A stretch of DNA of 64,000 nucleotides from Armatimonadota bacterium (GCA_016223145.1 JACRPN010000015.1:52471-116470); one strand, 5' to 3'; positions 16,999-25,924 are shown, counted from the stretch's first letter. The notes: generated from the sequence alone by a model not told the origin. Program-made: numbers and translations.

Positions 16999-17358
16999 GT
17001 GACTTACCTGGCCTACTCGCTGATCGGCTTCGTCGCGGGCATCCTTTCGGGGATGTTCGGCATCGGTGGAGGCGTGCTGATCGTGCCCGCGCTTGTGCTC
17101 GCCCTCGGCTTCGACCAGCACCGGGCGCAAGGCACCTCTTTGGCCGTCTTTCTGGTGCCGGTCGGCGCACTCGCGGCCTTCAACTACTACAAGAAAGGGT
17201 CCGTGGACTTCGCGGCGGCCGCCGCCATCGCCGTTTGCCTATTTTGCGGCGGGTTCTTCGGCTCCAAGATCGCGCTTGCCTTGCCGGAGCAGACCATCCG
17301 CAAAGTCTTTGCCTGCTTCCTGGTGCTTGTCGCCATCCAACTCTTTTTCAAGAAGTGA
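16999..17358 (+). CDS. Half-size TauE/SafE-type membrane transporter
   Basis: 119 residues with about four membrane segments, half the usual 240-270 residues and eight segments. It has the family N-terminal signature GFVAGILSGMFGIGGGVLIV followed by PALVLALGFDQHRAQGTSLA and CGGFFGSKIALALPEQTIRK. TauE/SafE proteins export sulfite or other sulfur-containing anions; here it would have to dimerise to form a full transporter. The start is a GTG at 16999. The end at 17358 is a normal stop, with no second half downstream in any frame. It diverges from the MocA gene across 44 bp. Confidence 0.85.
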   Translation: MTYLAYSLIGFVAGILSGMFGIGGGVLIVPALVLALGFDQHRAQGTSLAVFLVPVGALAAFNYYKKGSVDFAAAAAIAVCLFCGGFFGSKIALALPEQTIRKVFACFLVLVAIQLFFKK

Positions 17359-17416
17359 CCCGGGCACGTCCGACATCACACCAGCGTTAACCTTCTTAAG
17401 ACCGCAACCCCAAGCT

Positions 17417-18049
17417 ATGAAGCCAATCATGACCGTCATTAGGGCTCTCCTCATCCTCGTCGTCTACGCTATGGCCGCGCTGTTCTCAGCCGGTTGCGGC
17501 ACTACCGCCTCTGAGGAGCCGGCCGCCTGGGAACCCATGGGAAACTCGGCCCCGAGGTTCGAGGGAGACGAGCTTTCAAAAAAGGTCGCCGAGTTCGCGG
17601 TTGGGCGATGGTGCCTTTGCGGCATCACGAACCTTGACTTCGAGGGCCAGCCAAAGGTCTTTCAAACCAAGGAAAGCACCAAACCCGATCCCAAGCGCTG
17701 GTGGCAGTTCGAGAAGGACGGCACCTTCAGTTGTGGCAACGACGAATCCGGATGGAAGCTCGAAGGCAAGTATTCGGCCGACTACAGCCAGCTTTCCCTT
17801 TCCTATGAAACGATGGACGGGCGGCCCGTCGACGAGGTCCTGCCGGCGTATATGCGCGAGCACCCGAAGACCGAGAAAGAGTTCCGGCAGTTGCGGCAGT
17901 GGAGCATTCTCAAGCTCGACGGTGACAGGAAGCGGTTCTACTTCTTGGGGTCGGCTCCGAGCAAGCTGGACCCGACGGTTCAGCGGACCGCGATCGAGGC
18001 CAAGGGCCTTCAGCGGTTGAAGCCGGTGTTTGGGAAGAAGGCGCAATAG
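17417..18049 (+). CDS. Probable exported lipoprotein of unknown function
   Basis: 210 residues from ATG 17417. The N terminus MKPIMTVIRALLILVVYAMA is a signal, followed by SAGCGTTASEE, a weak lipobox with Cys at about residue 28. The mature part is a single soluble domain: VGRWCLCGITNLDFEG, KRWWQFEKDGTFSCGNDESG and WKLEGKYSADYSQLSLSY. This resembles small lipocalin-like or META-like stress domains that compare a measured value against a written template, but I cannot name the family. It lies 58 bp after the TauE-like gene. Confidence 0.6.
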   Translation: MKPIMTVIRALLILVVYAMAALFSAGCGTTASEEPAAWEPMGNSAPRFEGDELSKKVAEFAVGRWCLCGITNLDFEGQPKVFQTKESTKPDPKRWWQFEKDGTFSCGNDESGWKLEGKYSADYSQLSLSYETMDGRPVDEVLPAYMREHPKTEKEFRQLRQWSILKLDGDRKRFYFLGSAPSKLDPTVQRTAIEAKGLQRLKPVFGKKAQ

Positions 18050-18356
18050 GGACAAAGGGACAAAGGGACGAGGGGACGAGGCAAGCCGTGGGGCAGAATC
18101 TCAGTCTGCCTGTCCTAAAGGACCAAACGACTTGGCTTCGCGACACTCACACTCACGGTAACCCGACAGCCAGACTCGCTCCAGTCAGCAAAGAGCCAGG
18201 CAAGGACGCCCGAACTCCTTTCCACTGTCCCTTCGTCTCTTGGTCCCTAGGTCCCTTCAGTCCCTCCAATCTCCAGTCCCTCCATCCCTCAAATCTTCCA
18301 TTGCGGATAAACTCTGTCCCACTCGGCCACAAGGCCGAGCGCAACGGGAGACTGAA
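18050..18356. repeat. Spacer of short-period repeats
   Basis: 307 bp. GGGACAAAGGGACAAAGGG and similar units (18048-18080) are followed by the hairpin GCAGAATCTCAGTCTGC (18093-18109), the same pair of elements as at 6415-6461. CCCTTCGTCTCTTGGTCCC-type units occupy about 18228-18290. No gene seen. Confidence 0.6.
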
Positions 18357-18698
18357 ATGCGCATCGGCAGACTACTCAAGCATTGGACCCTGATCGGCGT
18401 CGTGGGCGCGGCGCTGGCCCTCGCCGGCTGCGGCGGTGGCGACGACACGCCGAAGCCGACGCCCAACAACCCCAATCCGGAAAAGCCAAAGACCGCTTCG
18501 GCCGCCCAACCGGGCGGCCAAGAGAGCGTGCAAGTGATCTCGCCGGCGGCGGGCGCTATGAGCCCGGTCACCGGCACCGACAGCGTTCAAGGCGGCGGGA
18601 GCGGGGTCGGCAACGTGATGAAGGACCGCGCTCGCGGAATCGCCGGCGATGCGCCCAGCAGTTTGAACCAGGGAACAAGCGACGAGGGCGGGAACTAG
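18357..18698 (+). CDS. Small low-complexity lipoprotein
   Basis: 113 residues from ATG 18357, which has GGGAG 7 nt upstream. The signal peptide ends in a perfect lipobox, LALAGC, with lipidated Cys at about residue 24. The mature part is Pro/Gly/Ser/Thr-rich and probably disordered (PKPTPNNPNPEKPKTA, SVQGGGSGVGNVMKD). It has the same plan as the lipoprotein at 38284-38574. Function unknown; it may be a surface spacer or envelope-anchored tether. Confidence 0.65.
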   Translation: MRIGRLLKHWTLIGVVGAALALAGCGGGDDTPKPTPNNPNPEKPKTASAAQPGGQESVQVISPAAGAMSPVTGTDSVQGGGSGVGNVMKDRARGIAGDAPSSLNQGTSDEGGN

Positions 18699-18924
18699 CC
18701 GCCGGCAGGAAGCGCCGTCCTTCGGCCGCTCCCCATCTGAAGTCGCGCCCCATGCCCGGGACGGAACGTGGACCCGTTCGGTCCGCATCCTGGTCCGCGA
18801 ACGCTCGGTTCGCAGGCCGGCAGCCAACTTCGGCAGAGCATCCTTCAGGTCCATTTCGACCCCCTCTTCTTCAGCATTGCTCCCACTTTCATTCTGAAGA
18901 ACGGGCCCCCGCGAGGCCAGGCCG

Positions 18925-19521
18925 ATGCCGCAGCCATCCTCAATCGAGCATAATCAGCCTTACCGCAAGCGCATGGAATCGCCAGGACCTGCCCCAGAAA
19001 CCTCATTGGCCGCTCAGGCCGCTGCCCCAGGACCCGCGCTTGCCGCAGACCGCCCCTCCTGGGACGCGTATTTCATGCAGATCGCGCACCTGGTGAAGAC
19101 TCGCGCCACATGCCCGCGACGCCAGGTCGGCGCGGTTATCGTCCGTGACAAACGCATCCTCGCGACGGGCTACAACGGCGCTCCACGGGGGCTCCCACAC
19201 TGCCCAGCAGGCGGGCCGGAGCACGATTGGCCCGACGGCTGCATGCGCGCCGGGCACTGCATCCGTTCGCTCCACGCCGAGCAAAACGCCATCCTTCAAG
19301 CCGCTATGATCGGCATCGCCTGCGAAGGCGCCACGATCTACGTGACCGACCAACCCTGCAACATGTGCGCCAAGATGGTCATCAACGCGGGCATCAGGCG
19401 GGTGATCTATCAGGGCCACTACCCCGACGAATTCTCCAAAGAGCTCTTTAGGGATGGCAAGCTCGACGTCTTCGTGTTCAGCGACGGCTCACTGGAACGC
19501 CTGGAGCTTGGAGTCGCCTGA
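18925..19521 (+). CDS. dCMP deaminase (ComEB-like cytidine/deoxycytidylate deaminase)
   Basis: Zinc deaminase that turns dCMP into dUMP, feeding dTMP synthesis. 198 residues, or 182 if the ATG at 18973 is used; the first 40 residues are Pro/Ala-rich and unconserved. Zinc motifs: CIRSLHAEQNAIL (His ligand and catalytic Glu) and TDQPCNMCAKM (two Cys ligands), after RRQVGAVIVRDKRILATGYNG. GGPEHDWPDGC supplies the extra metal-site residues seen in dCMP deaminases. Its stop overlaps the start of the next gene by one base, making it the first gene of an envelope-polysaccharide unit, as also seen in some Gram-positive genomes. Confidence 0.92.
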   Translation: MPQPSSIEHNQPYRKRMESPGPAPETSLAAQAAAPGPALAADRPSWDAYFMQIAHLVKTRATCPRRQVGAVIVRDKRILATGYNGAPRGLPHCPAGGPEHDWPDGCMRAGHCIRSLHAEQNAILQAAMIGIACEGATIYVTDQPCNMCAKMVINAGIRRVIYQGHYPDEFSKELFRDGKLDVFVFSDGSLERLELGVA

Positions 19522-20555
19522 TGGACGCGGTTCTCGCGGCGCTTTCCGAAGGCAAGCTGCTGAGCGGTTATCGCTTTCCGCTCCTCGCCGGGCTCATTGC
19601 CCTCATCATCACCCTGTTCCTAACCCCTGCAGTTCGGCGCATGGCCGTCCATTTCGGCGCGGTGGATGACCCCAAACGGGACGACCGCAGGGTTCATAAA
19701 GTACCGCTTCCCCGTTGGGGCGGCATCGCGATCTTTGGCGGCGTTCTGCTGTCTCTCCTCATCATCCTTCCGTTCTCAAATCCGCACGACCCTGTGCCGC
19801 TGTATCTGGTTGGCGTCTTGGGAATTGGAGCGATTTTGGTGGTCGTCGGGGCGCTAGACGACCTGCACCAGTTCAGCGCAAAGATCCAACTGGGGGTCCT
19901 TTTGCTCGCCGGGCTGGCAGTGCAGCTCTTTCACCCAGACAAAGGAGCGATCGTGCAGATCGCCGGCATGAAGTGGCCCCTGTTCTCCGAAGCGGGGTCT
20001 TGGGTTGAGTTCGGCATCTGGGCGTTCCCGCTCACGGCAATCTACATCTTCGTGGTTTCTAAGACCATGGACACCATCGACGGGATCGATGGGTTGGCGG
20101 CAGGAATCGCCGCCATCGCGGGCGCTGCTTTCTCGCTAATCGCGACCTACGAAGGCCAGCCTCGGGTCGCTCTGATCTCGGCGGCCGTTTCGGGGGCCTC
20201 TCTCGGCTTTCTCAAGCACAACTACAACCCGTCGAGGATCATCATGGGCACGGGCGGCGCGCAGTTCCTGGGGTTCATCTTGGCGGCGCTGAGCATCGTG
20301 GGCGCGATGAAAACGGCGGCGGCGGTGGCGATCGTCGTGCCGGTGCTGGTCTTCGGCATCCCCCTCTTCGACGCGATTCAGGTGGTCATCCGTCGAAAGC
20401 TCGCGAAGGTGCCCATCACCCAGGCCGACAAGCGCCACATCCACCATCAGCTCTTGGATCGGGGGCTCTCGCAACGGCAGGCGGTTTGGGTGCTCTATTC
20501 CATCGCCATCGTGCTCAGCGTGGCGCTCGTCGTGGTCGTGAGGCTGTATGGCTAA
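19521..20555 (+). CDS. Undecaprenyl-phosphate GlcNAc-1-phosphate transferase (WecA/TagO-like)
   Basis: Polytopic membrane enzyme of the MraY/WecA superfamily that links a sugar-1-phosphate to undecaprenyl phosphate, the first step of a lipid-linked polysaccharide. 344 residues, about ten membrane segments. Motifs: DDPKRDDRRVHKVPLPRWGG, VVGALDDLHQFSAKIQL (Mg-binding DD), KTMDTIDGIDGLAAG (second Asp motif) and RRKLAKVPITQADKRHIHHQ, the HIHHQL loop that separates WecA/TagO from MraY. It overlaps the deaminase stop by one base and wecB by eight. Most likely substrate is UDP-GlcNAc, given the adjacent epimerase. Confidence 0.93.
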   Translation: MDAVLAALSEGKLLSGYRFPLLAGLIALIITLFLTPAVRRMAVHFGAVDDPKRDDRRVHKVPLPRWGGIAIFGGVLLSLLIILPFSNPHDPVPLYLVGVLGIGAILVVVGALDDLHQFSAKIQLGVLLLAGLAVQLFHPDKGAIVQIAGMKWPLFSEAGSWVEFGIWAFPLTAIYIFVVSKTMDTIDGIDGLAAGIAAIAGAAFSLIATYEGQPRVALISAAVSGASLGFLKHNYNPSRIIMGTGGAQFLGFILAALSIVGAMKTAAAVAIVVPVLVFGIPLFDAIQVVIRRKLAKVPITQADKRHIHHQLLDRGLSQRQAVWVLYSIAIVLSVALVVVVRLYG

Positions 20556-21681
20556 GCCCAAGATCGCTTGCGTGGTGGGCACGCGCCCGGACGCCATCAA
20601 GAGCGCGCCCGTTGTGCTCGAGCTCCAGAGGTTCGACTCAGACTTCGAGACCGTGTTGGTCTCCACGGGCCAGCACCGCGAGATGTTGGACCAGGCGCTG
20701 AGCGCGTTTGGACTCGCCGCCGACCACGAACTGGCGATCATGCAGCACGGGCAATCTTTGGCCGAGATCACAACAAAGGCGCTCGGTGGGCTCGACCGCC
20801 TTTTCGCCGACATCGCCCCGGATTATGTGGTCGCTCAGGGCGACACCACCAGCACCTTCTGCGCCAGCCTGGCGGCGTTTTACCGGCGGATCCCGTTTGG
20901 GCATGTCGAGGCCGGCCTGCGGACGCCCCGCATCGACAACCCCTTTCCGGAGGAGTTCAACCGCCGCGCGACCGGCATGATCGCCACCCACCACTTCCCT
21001 CCCACCGCCTGGGCAGCGGAGAACCTTCGCCGGGAGGGCGTGCCCGAGGACCGCATCCTGGTCACGGGCAACACCGGCATCGACGCCGTGCTCCAGATGG
21101 CGGAGCGCCACCCTGAAGGTTGGTTCGCGGACCGCCCTGAGCGCGTGGTCCTTCTCACCACCCACCGTCGGGATAACTGGGGGGAGCCGCAGCGGCAGAT
21201 CGCGCTCGCCGCTCGCGAACTCGCCGACCGCCACGAGGACACGCTGCTCGTGGTCGCGATGCATCGTAACCCCCAGGTGCGCGAGACCCTAAGGGGCGTG
21301 CTCGAAGGCCACCCGCGCACCATGCTCATTGAGCCGCCGGAGTATGAGCGGTTCGTCAAGCTCATGCAGCGCAGCACCCTCATCCTTACCGATTCGGGAG
21401 GCGTCCAGGAGGAGGCGCCGGCGTTTGGCGTTCCCGTGCTCGTGCTGCGCGAGACCACCGAGCGCCCCGAAGGTGTGGAGGCGGGGGCTGCGAAGCTGGT
21501 GGGGACCGACTACACCGCCATCGTCACCGAAGGGACCCGCCTTCTTTCCGATCCTGCCGCCCACAGGGCGATGTCGCAGGTCAGCAGCCCCTACGGCGAC
21601 GGCAGGGCCTCCGCGAGGATTCGGCACGTCATCGGACGGGCCCTAGGAGTGGAAACGCCGGAGGCGCCCCCCTGGACCTAA
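20548..21681 (+). CDS. wecB: UDP-N-acetylglucosamine 2-epimerase (non-hydrolysing)
   Basis: Cytosolic enzyme interconverting UDP-GlcNAc and UDP-ManNAc. 377 residues, standard. Motifs: GTRPDAIKSAPVVLEL at the N terminus, STGQHREMLDQAL, VQGDTTSTFCASLAAFY, GHVEAGLRTPRIDNPFPEE, LTTHRRDNWG and ILTDSGGVQEEAPAFGVPVL. It starts inside the end of the WecA/TagO-like gene (8-bp overlap) and its 3' end overlaps the likely start of uppP. It should supply ManNAc for the polysaccharide begun by the upstream transferase. Confidence 0.96.
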   Translation: MAKPKIACVVGTRPDAIKSAPVVLELQRFDSDFETVLVSTGQHREMLDQALSAFGLAADHELAIMQHGQSLAEITTKALGGLDRLFADIAPDYVVAQGDTTSTFCASLAAFYRRIPFGHVEAGLRTPRIDNPFPEEFNRRATGMIATHHFPPTAWAAENLRREGVPEDRILVTGNTGIDAVLQMAERHPEGWFADRPERVVLLTTHRRDNWGEPQRQIALAARELADRHEDTLLVVAMHRNPQVRETLRGVLEGHPRTMLIEPPEYERFVKLMQRSTLILTDSGGVQEEAPAFGVPVLVLRETTERPEGVEAGAAKLVGTDYTAIVTEGTRLLSDPAAHRAMSQVSSPYGDGRASARIRHVIGRALGVETPEAPPWT

Positions 21682-22535
21682 TCCAAGCCATCGTCTTGGG
21701 GCTGCTGCAAGGCCTGACCGAGTTCCTGCCCGTCAGCAGCACGGCTCACATCCGCATCGTGCCGGCGCTAGCGGGCTGGAACGATCCGGGACCGGCGTTC
21801 ACGGCCGCGATTCAGTTGGGCACGCTGCTCGCGGTCCTGATCTACTTTCGGACCGAGCTCCTTCATGCCGTTCGCGGATGGGTTTCGAGTCTGACGGGGC
21901 GTGGGTACAACACCCAAGAAGCGCGAATGGGCTGGGCGATCTTTGTCGGCACGATCCCCATCGTGGTGCTGGGCGTGCTCTTCAAGGACCAGATAGAGAA
22001 CGAGTGGCGCTCGCTGAACATCGTCGCCGGGTCGCTCATTTTGATGGGATTGGTGCTTTTGGCCGCCGAGTTCTTGGGCAGCCGGAAGCGGGGCGAGTCC
22101 TCGATGACGCCGAAGGACGGTCTATGGGTGGGGCTTTGGCAAAGTCTCGCGCTGGTGCCTGGCATGAGCCGAAGCGGGAGCTCGATTGCAGGCGCGCTGT
22201 TTCTGGGGATGGACCGCCCTTCGGCGGCGCGCTTGAGCTTTCTCTTGAGCGTCCCGAGCGTTTTCGCTGCCGGCATTTTCAGCATCGTCAAGCACCGGCA
22301 CGAGCTTCTGGGCAGCGAACTGGTTCCGATGCTGGTGGCCAATGGGGTTTCCTTCCTTTCGGGCTATCTGGCGATCGCGTTCCTCATCAAGATGCTGCAG
22401 CGGCATGGGACCTATTGGTTCGTCGCGTACCGGGTGGTGTTGGGCCTGGCGATCTATGGGCTAATGGCGTCAGGGACGCTCTCACCGATGGCAGGAATGG
22501 AAGGGCCCGCGGTGCCGAGTTCTTCGAGCCGTTGA
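21672..22535 (+). CDS. uppP: Undecaprenyl-diphosphatase, probable CTG start
   Basis: Integral membrane BacA/UppP phosphatase that returns undecaprenyl pyrophosphate to the monophosphate carrier. Signatures: GLLQGLTEFLPVSSTAH (catalytic Glu region) and VPGMSRSGSSIAGALFLGM (catalytic Arg/Ser). The family normally begins with about eight residues before LGLLQG. That length is met only by a CTG at 21672 (LDLIQAIVLG), which has GGAGG 7 nt upstream inside the wecB end. The first canonical codon is a TTG at 21696, giving a protein shortened at the first helix. The tail (PAVPSSSSR) is unconserved. Confidence 0.9.
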   Translation: MDLIQAIVLGLLQGLTEFLPVSSTAHIRIVPALAGWNDPGPAFTAAIQLGTLLAVLIYFRTELLHAVRGWVSSLTGRGYNTQEARMGWAIFVGTIPIVVLGVLFKDQIENEWRSLNIVAGSLILMGLVLLAAEFLGSRKRGESSMTPKDGLWVGLWQSLALVPGMSRSGSSIAGALFLGMDRPSAARLSFLLSVPSVFAAGIFSIVKHRHELLGSELVPMLVANGVSFLSGYLAIAFLIKMLQRHGTYWFVAYRVVLGLAIYGLMASGTLSPMAGMEGPAVPSSSSR

Positions 22536-22543
22536 GTACGCCC

Positions 22544-22728
22544 CCCCTCACCCGGTCCCGTGAGGCGCAGGATCTTCGATTCGCTAAGCTCACCGGCCTC
22601 ACCAACGAGGAGCGCGGCGGTCCAAATGGCCCCTTCGCCCTTGGAACACCGCAGTTCCCCAATGCCTCTCGCCTCTCGCCTCTCGCCTTCGCCTCTCGCC
22701 TCTCGCCTCTCGCCTCTCGCCTCTCGCC
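22544..22728. repeat. Spacer: partial dispersed element plus CTCTCGC tandem run
   Basis: Begins with a diverged CCCCCCTCACCCGGTCCC copy related to the 14314 and 30351 elements (22544-22620). It ends in a run of CGCCTCT units, more than seven, between about 22666 and 22732. The run reaches the stop of the phosphatase gene. Confidence 0.65.
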
Positions 22729-24387
22729 CTACGGCAGAATCCTCCCCACGCTTCCGCTGGGATGCTCGATGCCTAGGATCATGCTGAGGGTCGGGGCGAT
22801 GTCACTCACCGACACCCGCTCGCGACGGAGCCCTGCCCGCGACCCGATTCCGAATGCCAGGATCGGAACGTGGGCGTCATAGGCCCACGGCGAGCCGTGG
22901 CTGGTGCCCGAGCCGCCCGCGAAGAGCGTACCTGGAGTCTCGAACAGCATCACGTCGCCGCTGAGCAACCGGTTGTAGCCGTTGGCCACCTGCTGGGTCC
23001 AGGACCAAGCCGGAAGCGCTCCCCTCAAGATATCCTCACCGGTGAACGCCTCGACAATGCCCTCAAAACCTCTCGCCGCGTTCGCAGCAACTCGCTGCGC
23101 TTCAGCAAGGTCGATGCCCTTGGAGGCGAGCAGTTCACGGTCCAGATAAAGCTGAGGTGGCTCGCAATAGAGCACCCACTTGCCTTCACCGTACTTGCTC
23201 GTGAGCGCAGCCTCGATAGCGTCTCGCAGCTTTGCGGTTGCACCTCGGATCGCATGCCCCACCCTGTAAGTGTCCTTCGCTTCCTCGGGGATCGGGGCGA
23301 CGCCGTGGTCGGCAGTCACCACGATGGTCGTGCTCTTCAAGCCGCCCTTCACCTTCTTGTCGAGGGTGTTGAAAAGGTCGCTGAGCAGGCGGTCTGTTCG
23401 GACCGAAATGTCCATGACCTCCGGGCTGTTGGGCCCGTAGGCGTGGCCCACATAGTCGTTCGTCGAGAGGTTGATGCAGAGCATATCGGGCACATCGTCC
23501 CGGCCCAAGCTCTCCTCGTCAAGCGCGCGCTTCACCGTCTCAAAAACGTACTCCTGCGCAAAACTGCTCCGAGTGAAGTTCCCCATGCTTGCCGACCGGG
23601 TCGAACCCGCGATCGGGTGGCTGAACACCGGGCTCGTGGGACCGCCCTTGACGAACGGCGCCGGCCGCGTGAGCTGATAAGCAGAGTCGGGGAGCAGAGG
23701 CCCCCACGTTCTGGCGAAGGAGCTTTCGGGGATCTTCTCGCCGTTCATCTTCTCCACCCATTCCGGCAGCTTGCCAGAGGGCGCGTAGAAGGTGCTGGTC
23801 ACCCAGCCCCCGGCGCCGCTATCGAACCAGATCACCGTGTCGGCCGCGTGCCCGGAGAGGAGGATCGACGCGCGGTCCTTGAGGGCGATGCCCACCACTT
23901 TGGCTTTACCCGCTGTCGCCATCTTCAGCTCGTCGCCGACCGTCGTCACCCGCTGGTTCTTTGGGCTCATCGGGTTCGCCGTGCCGCCGACCGTTTTCAC
24001 CGAAGCGTCCTCCACGCAGTACACCGCCTTGCGAGTCGAGCGGTCGAACCACACGTTGTCGGCGATGCCGTTCAGCGCAGGGATGCTGCCCGTTGTGATC
24101 ACGCCGTGGCCCACGCCGGTCACCGTGGGGACGTGGTCATAGTGCGCGTCAGCGAAGTGGGCGCCCTGCGAGACCAGGAAGTTGAACCCGCCGACCGAGG
24201 ACCCCTTCTTGGCGGGCAAGTAGTCCTTCTCAAACCGGGTCACATAGTCCTCTCGGAATTGGTCGATGCTGATGACCACAACAAGCCGTGGCCGGGCGGC
24301 CTCCGCTGCCATCGGCCCCGAAGTCGGCGAATCCAGGCTGCACGAAGATAGCCCGAACAGGGAGGCGAAGACCAGCAATCCGTTCAT
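22729..24387 (-). CDS. Exported PafA-like alkaline phosphatase / phosphodiesterase lipoprotein
   Basis: About 552 residues from ATG 24385-24387; in-frame ATGs at 24396 and 24414 are alternatives, but a -10-like TAGAAT overlaps them. The signal peptide MNGLLVFASLFGLSSC ends in an LSSC lipobox. The alkaline-phosphatase-superfamily fold shows VVISIDQFREDYVTR (metal Asp), YDHVPTVTGVGHGVITTG with the Thr nucleophile, STNDYVGHAYGPNSPEV, IVVTADHGVAPIPEEA (Asp-His ligands) and GSGTSHGSPWAYDAHVPIL (His ligand). PafA-type enzymes release phosphate from monoesters outside the cytoplasmic membrane. It diverges from the M28 peptidase gene. Confidence 0.9.
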   Translation of the reverse strand: MNGLLVFASLFGLSSCSLDSPTSGPMAAEAARPRLVVVISIDQFREDYVTRFEKDYLPAKKGSSVGGFNFLVSQGAHFADAHYDHVPTVTGVGHGVITTGSIPALNGIADNVWFDRSTRKAVYCVEDASVKTVGGTANPMSPKNQRVTTVGDELKMATAGKAKVVGIALKDRASILLSGHAADTVIWFDSGAGGWVTSTFYAPSGKLPEWVEKMNGEKIPESSFARTWGPLLPDSAYQLTRPAPFVKGGPTSPVFSHPIAGSTRSASMGNFTRSSFAQEYVFETVKRALDEESLGRDDVPDMLCINLSTNDYVGHAYGPNSPEVMDISVRTDRLLSDLFNTLDKKVKGGLKSTTIVVTADHGVAPIPEEAKDTYRVGHAIRGATAKLRDAIEAALTSKYGEGKWVLYCEPPQLYLDRELLASKGIDLAEAQRVAANAARGFEGIVEAFTGEDILRGALPAWSWTQQVANGYNRLLSGDVMLFETPGTLFAGGSGTSHGSPWAYDAHVPILAFGIGSRAGLRRERVSVSDIAPTLSMILGIEHPSGSVGRILP

Positions 24388-24394
24388 GAAGGCC

Positions 24395-24400
24395 ATTCTA
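24395..24400 (-). promoter_or_regulatory. Candidate -10 hexamer (TAGAAT), phosphatase gene
   Basis: TAGAAT on the minus strand ends 7 nt before the ATG at 24387, fitting a leaderless transcript. No clear -35. Confidence 0.35.
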
Positions 24401-24464
24401 CAGTTCCGAATCAATGAGATGCTGTTTCCTCACGGTTAGGAGGATTTTGGGCAGCGATGCCGTA

Positions 24465-24470
24465 TACAAT
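24465..24470 (+). promoter_or_regulatory. Candidate -10 hexamer (TACAAT), M28 peptidase gene
   Basis: TACAAT (within TATACAAT) ends 8 nt before the ATG at 24479. Transcription would begin at or one base before the start codon. Confidence 0.4.
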
Positions 24471-24478
24471 GCCTTACC

Positions 24479-25924
24479 ATGCAAAACCGAGCAATCCTAA
24501 CTCTGTCGCTGTCGGCCATTTCTGTTGCCGGCGCAATGGCGCAGGCCGACCCGGGCACGGTCAGTCGAATCGTCGACGAGGGCAAGAACCGCAGCCAGGT
24601 GATGAACCACCTGAAGTACCTGACCCAGGACATTGGTCCCCGATTGACCGGGTCATTCAGCCTTCAGCGAGCCGTCGAGTGGACCGCCTTCCGCTTCCGC
24701 ATGTACGGTTGCGACGTGCGGATCGAGAAATGGGGCGAAGTACCGGTCGGGTTCCAGCGGGGCAAGAACGGCTATGGGATGATGGTCGCGCCCTACAACT
24801 ATCGCTTCGAGTACACGTCGCCCTCTTGGACGCAGGGCACCAACGGTCCGGTGCGCGGATACGCCGTCATGGAGCCCAAGACTCTCGCCGAACTCAAGAA
24901 TGTGCAAGACAAGCTCAAGGGCGCCTGGCTGCTGTCCGACTCGGCTGGCGGCGGCGGCCGTCCGGGCGCAGCGCCGGCGGCGGCGCCGACCGACGAGCAG
25001 AAGAAGATCGCCGACGCCATCGCCGCTGCGGGAATCGCCGGACGGGTCACGGGCTCGCGAAACGAGCTGGTGCTTACGAGCGGCCGCTATCAGGGCCTGA
25101 AATGGGAGACGCTATCCAAAGACGTTCGGGTGACGATCCGCAAGAGCGACATGGACACCATCAAGTACCAAATCGAGCAAGGACGGAACCCGCAGCTTGA
25201 GTTCAATGTGGACCAGCGGTTCTTGAGAGGTCCGATACCCGTGTACAACGTCGTGGCGGAGTTGAAGGGCACGGAGAAGCCTGATGAGTTTGTGATCGTG
25301 AGCGGGCACCTGGACTCCTGGGACGGCCCGAACGCGCAGGGAGCGCTCGACAACGGAACCGGGTGCTCGGTGGCTCTGGAAGCAGCGCGAATCCTCCACA
25401 AGGTGGGCGCGAAGCCCAAGCGCTCGATCCGATTCATCATGTGGACTGGCGAGGAGCAGGGCCTGTTCGGCTCGCGCGCCTATGTCGAAGCCCACAAGGA
25501 CGAGATTCTCAAGAACTGCTCTGCGGTGTTCGTCGACGACGGCGGAACCAACTACCAGGGCGGTGTGAGCTGCACCGCTGACATGGAGCCGATGCTGCGC
25601 GAGGCTTTCAAACCTGCGATGGAGGCGTTCCCCGAACTGCCGATGACGATACGGGTCGTGGAGAGGATCCCGCGCGGCGGCGGCAGCGACCACGCGCCCT
25701 TCAACGGGATCGGCGTACCAGGGTTCTTCTGGTTCGAAACGGGACGCTCGGACTACAACTACGTCCACCACACGCAGCACGACCGCTACGAGATGGCGAT
25801 CCCCGAATATCTTGTCCAGTCGGCCACCAACTCGGCGGCAGCCTCGTACATCGTGGCCTGCGCGCCGACGATGCTCCCGCGCGAAAAGCCCGCAACGCCT
25901 CCTCCGTCTAGCGGCGGCAAGTAG
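24479..25924 (+). CDS. Secreted M28-family aminopeptidase
   Basis: 481 residues with signal peptide MQNRAILTLSLSAISVAGAM and cleavage near AMA-Q. The zinc peptidase core has VSGHLDSWDGPNAQG (His and Asp ligands), ALDNGTGCSVALE (bridging Asp region), FIMWTGEEQGLFGSRA (catalytic Glu and Glu ligand), AVFVDDGGTNYQ and GGGSDHAPF (last His ligand). A protease-associated-type insert lies between about residues 110 and 250, with an Ala/Gly-rich low-complexity segment. It acts outside the cytoplasmic membrane. A strong intrinsic terminator follows at once, so it is probably monocistronic. Confidence 0.93.
   Translation: MQNRAILTLSLSAISVAGAMAQADPGTVSRIVDEGKNRSQVMNHLKYLTQDIGPRLTGSFSLQRAVEWTAFRFRMYGCDVRIEKWGEVPVGFQRGKNGYGMMVAPYNYRFEYTSPSWTQGTNGPVRGYAVMEPKTLAELKNVQDKLKGAWLLSDSAGGGGRPGAAPAAAPTDEQKKIADAIAAAGIAGRVTGSRNELVLTSGRYQGLKWETLSKDVRVTIRKSDMDTIKYQIEQGRNPQLEFNVDQRFLRGPIPVYNVVAELKGTEKPDEFVIVSGHLDSWDGPNAQGALDNGTGCSVALEAARILHKVGAKPKRSIRFIMWTGEEQGLFGSRAYVEAHKDEILKNCSAVFVDDGGTNYQGGVSCTADMEPMLREAFKPAMEAFPELPMTIRVVERIPRGGGSDHAPFNGIGVPGFFWFETGRSDYNYVHHTQHDRYEMAIPEYLVQSATNSAAASYIVACAPTMLPREKPATPPPSSGGK

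Noticed and set aside
22870..24351. Long plus-strand open frame (about 490 codons) opposite the phosphatase gene
   Set aside because: Arg/His/Gly-rich antisense reading of a GC-rich gene; no motif, and the minus-strand frame has a full set of catalytic motifs.
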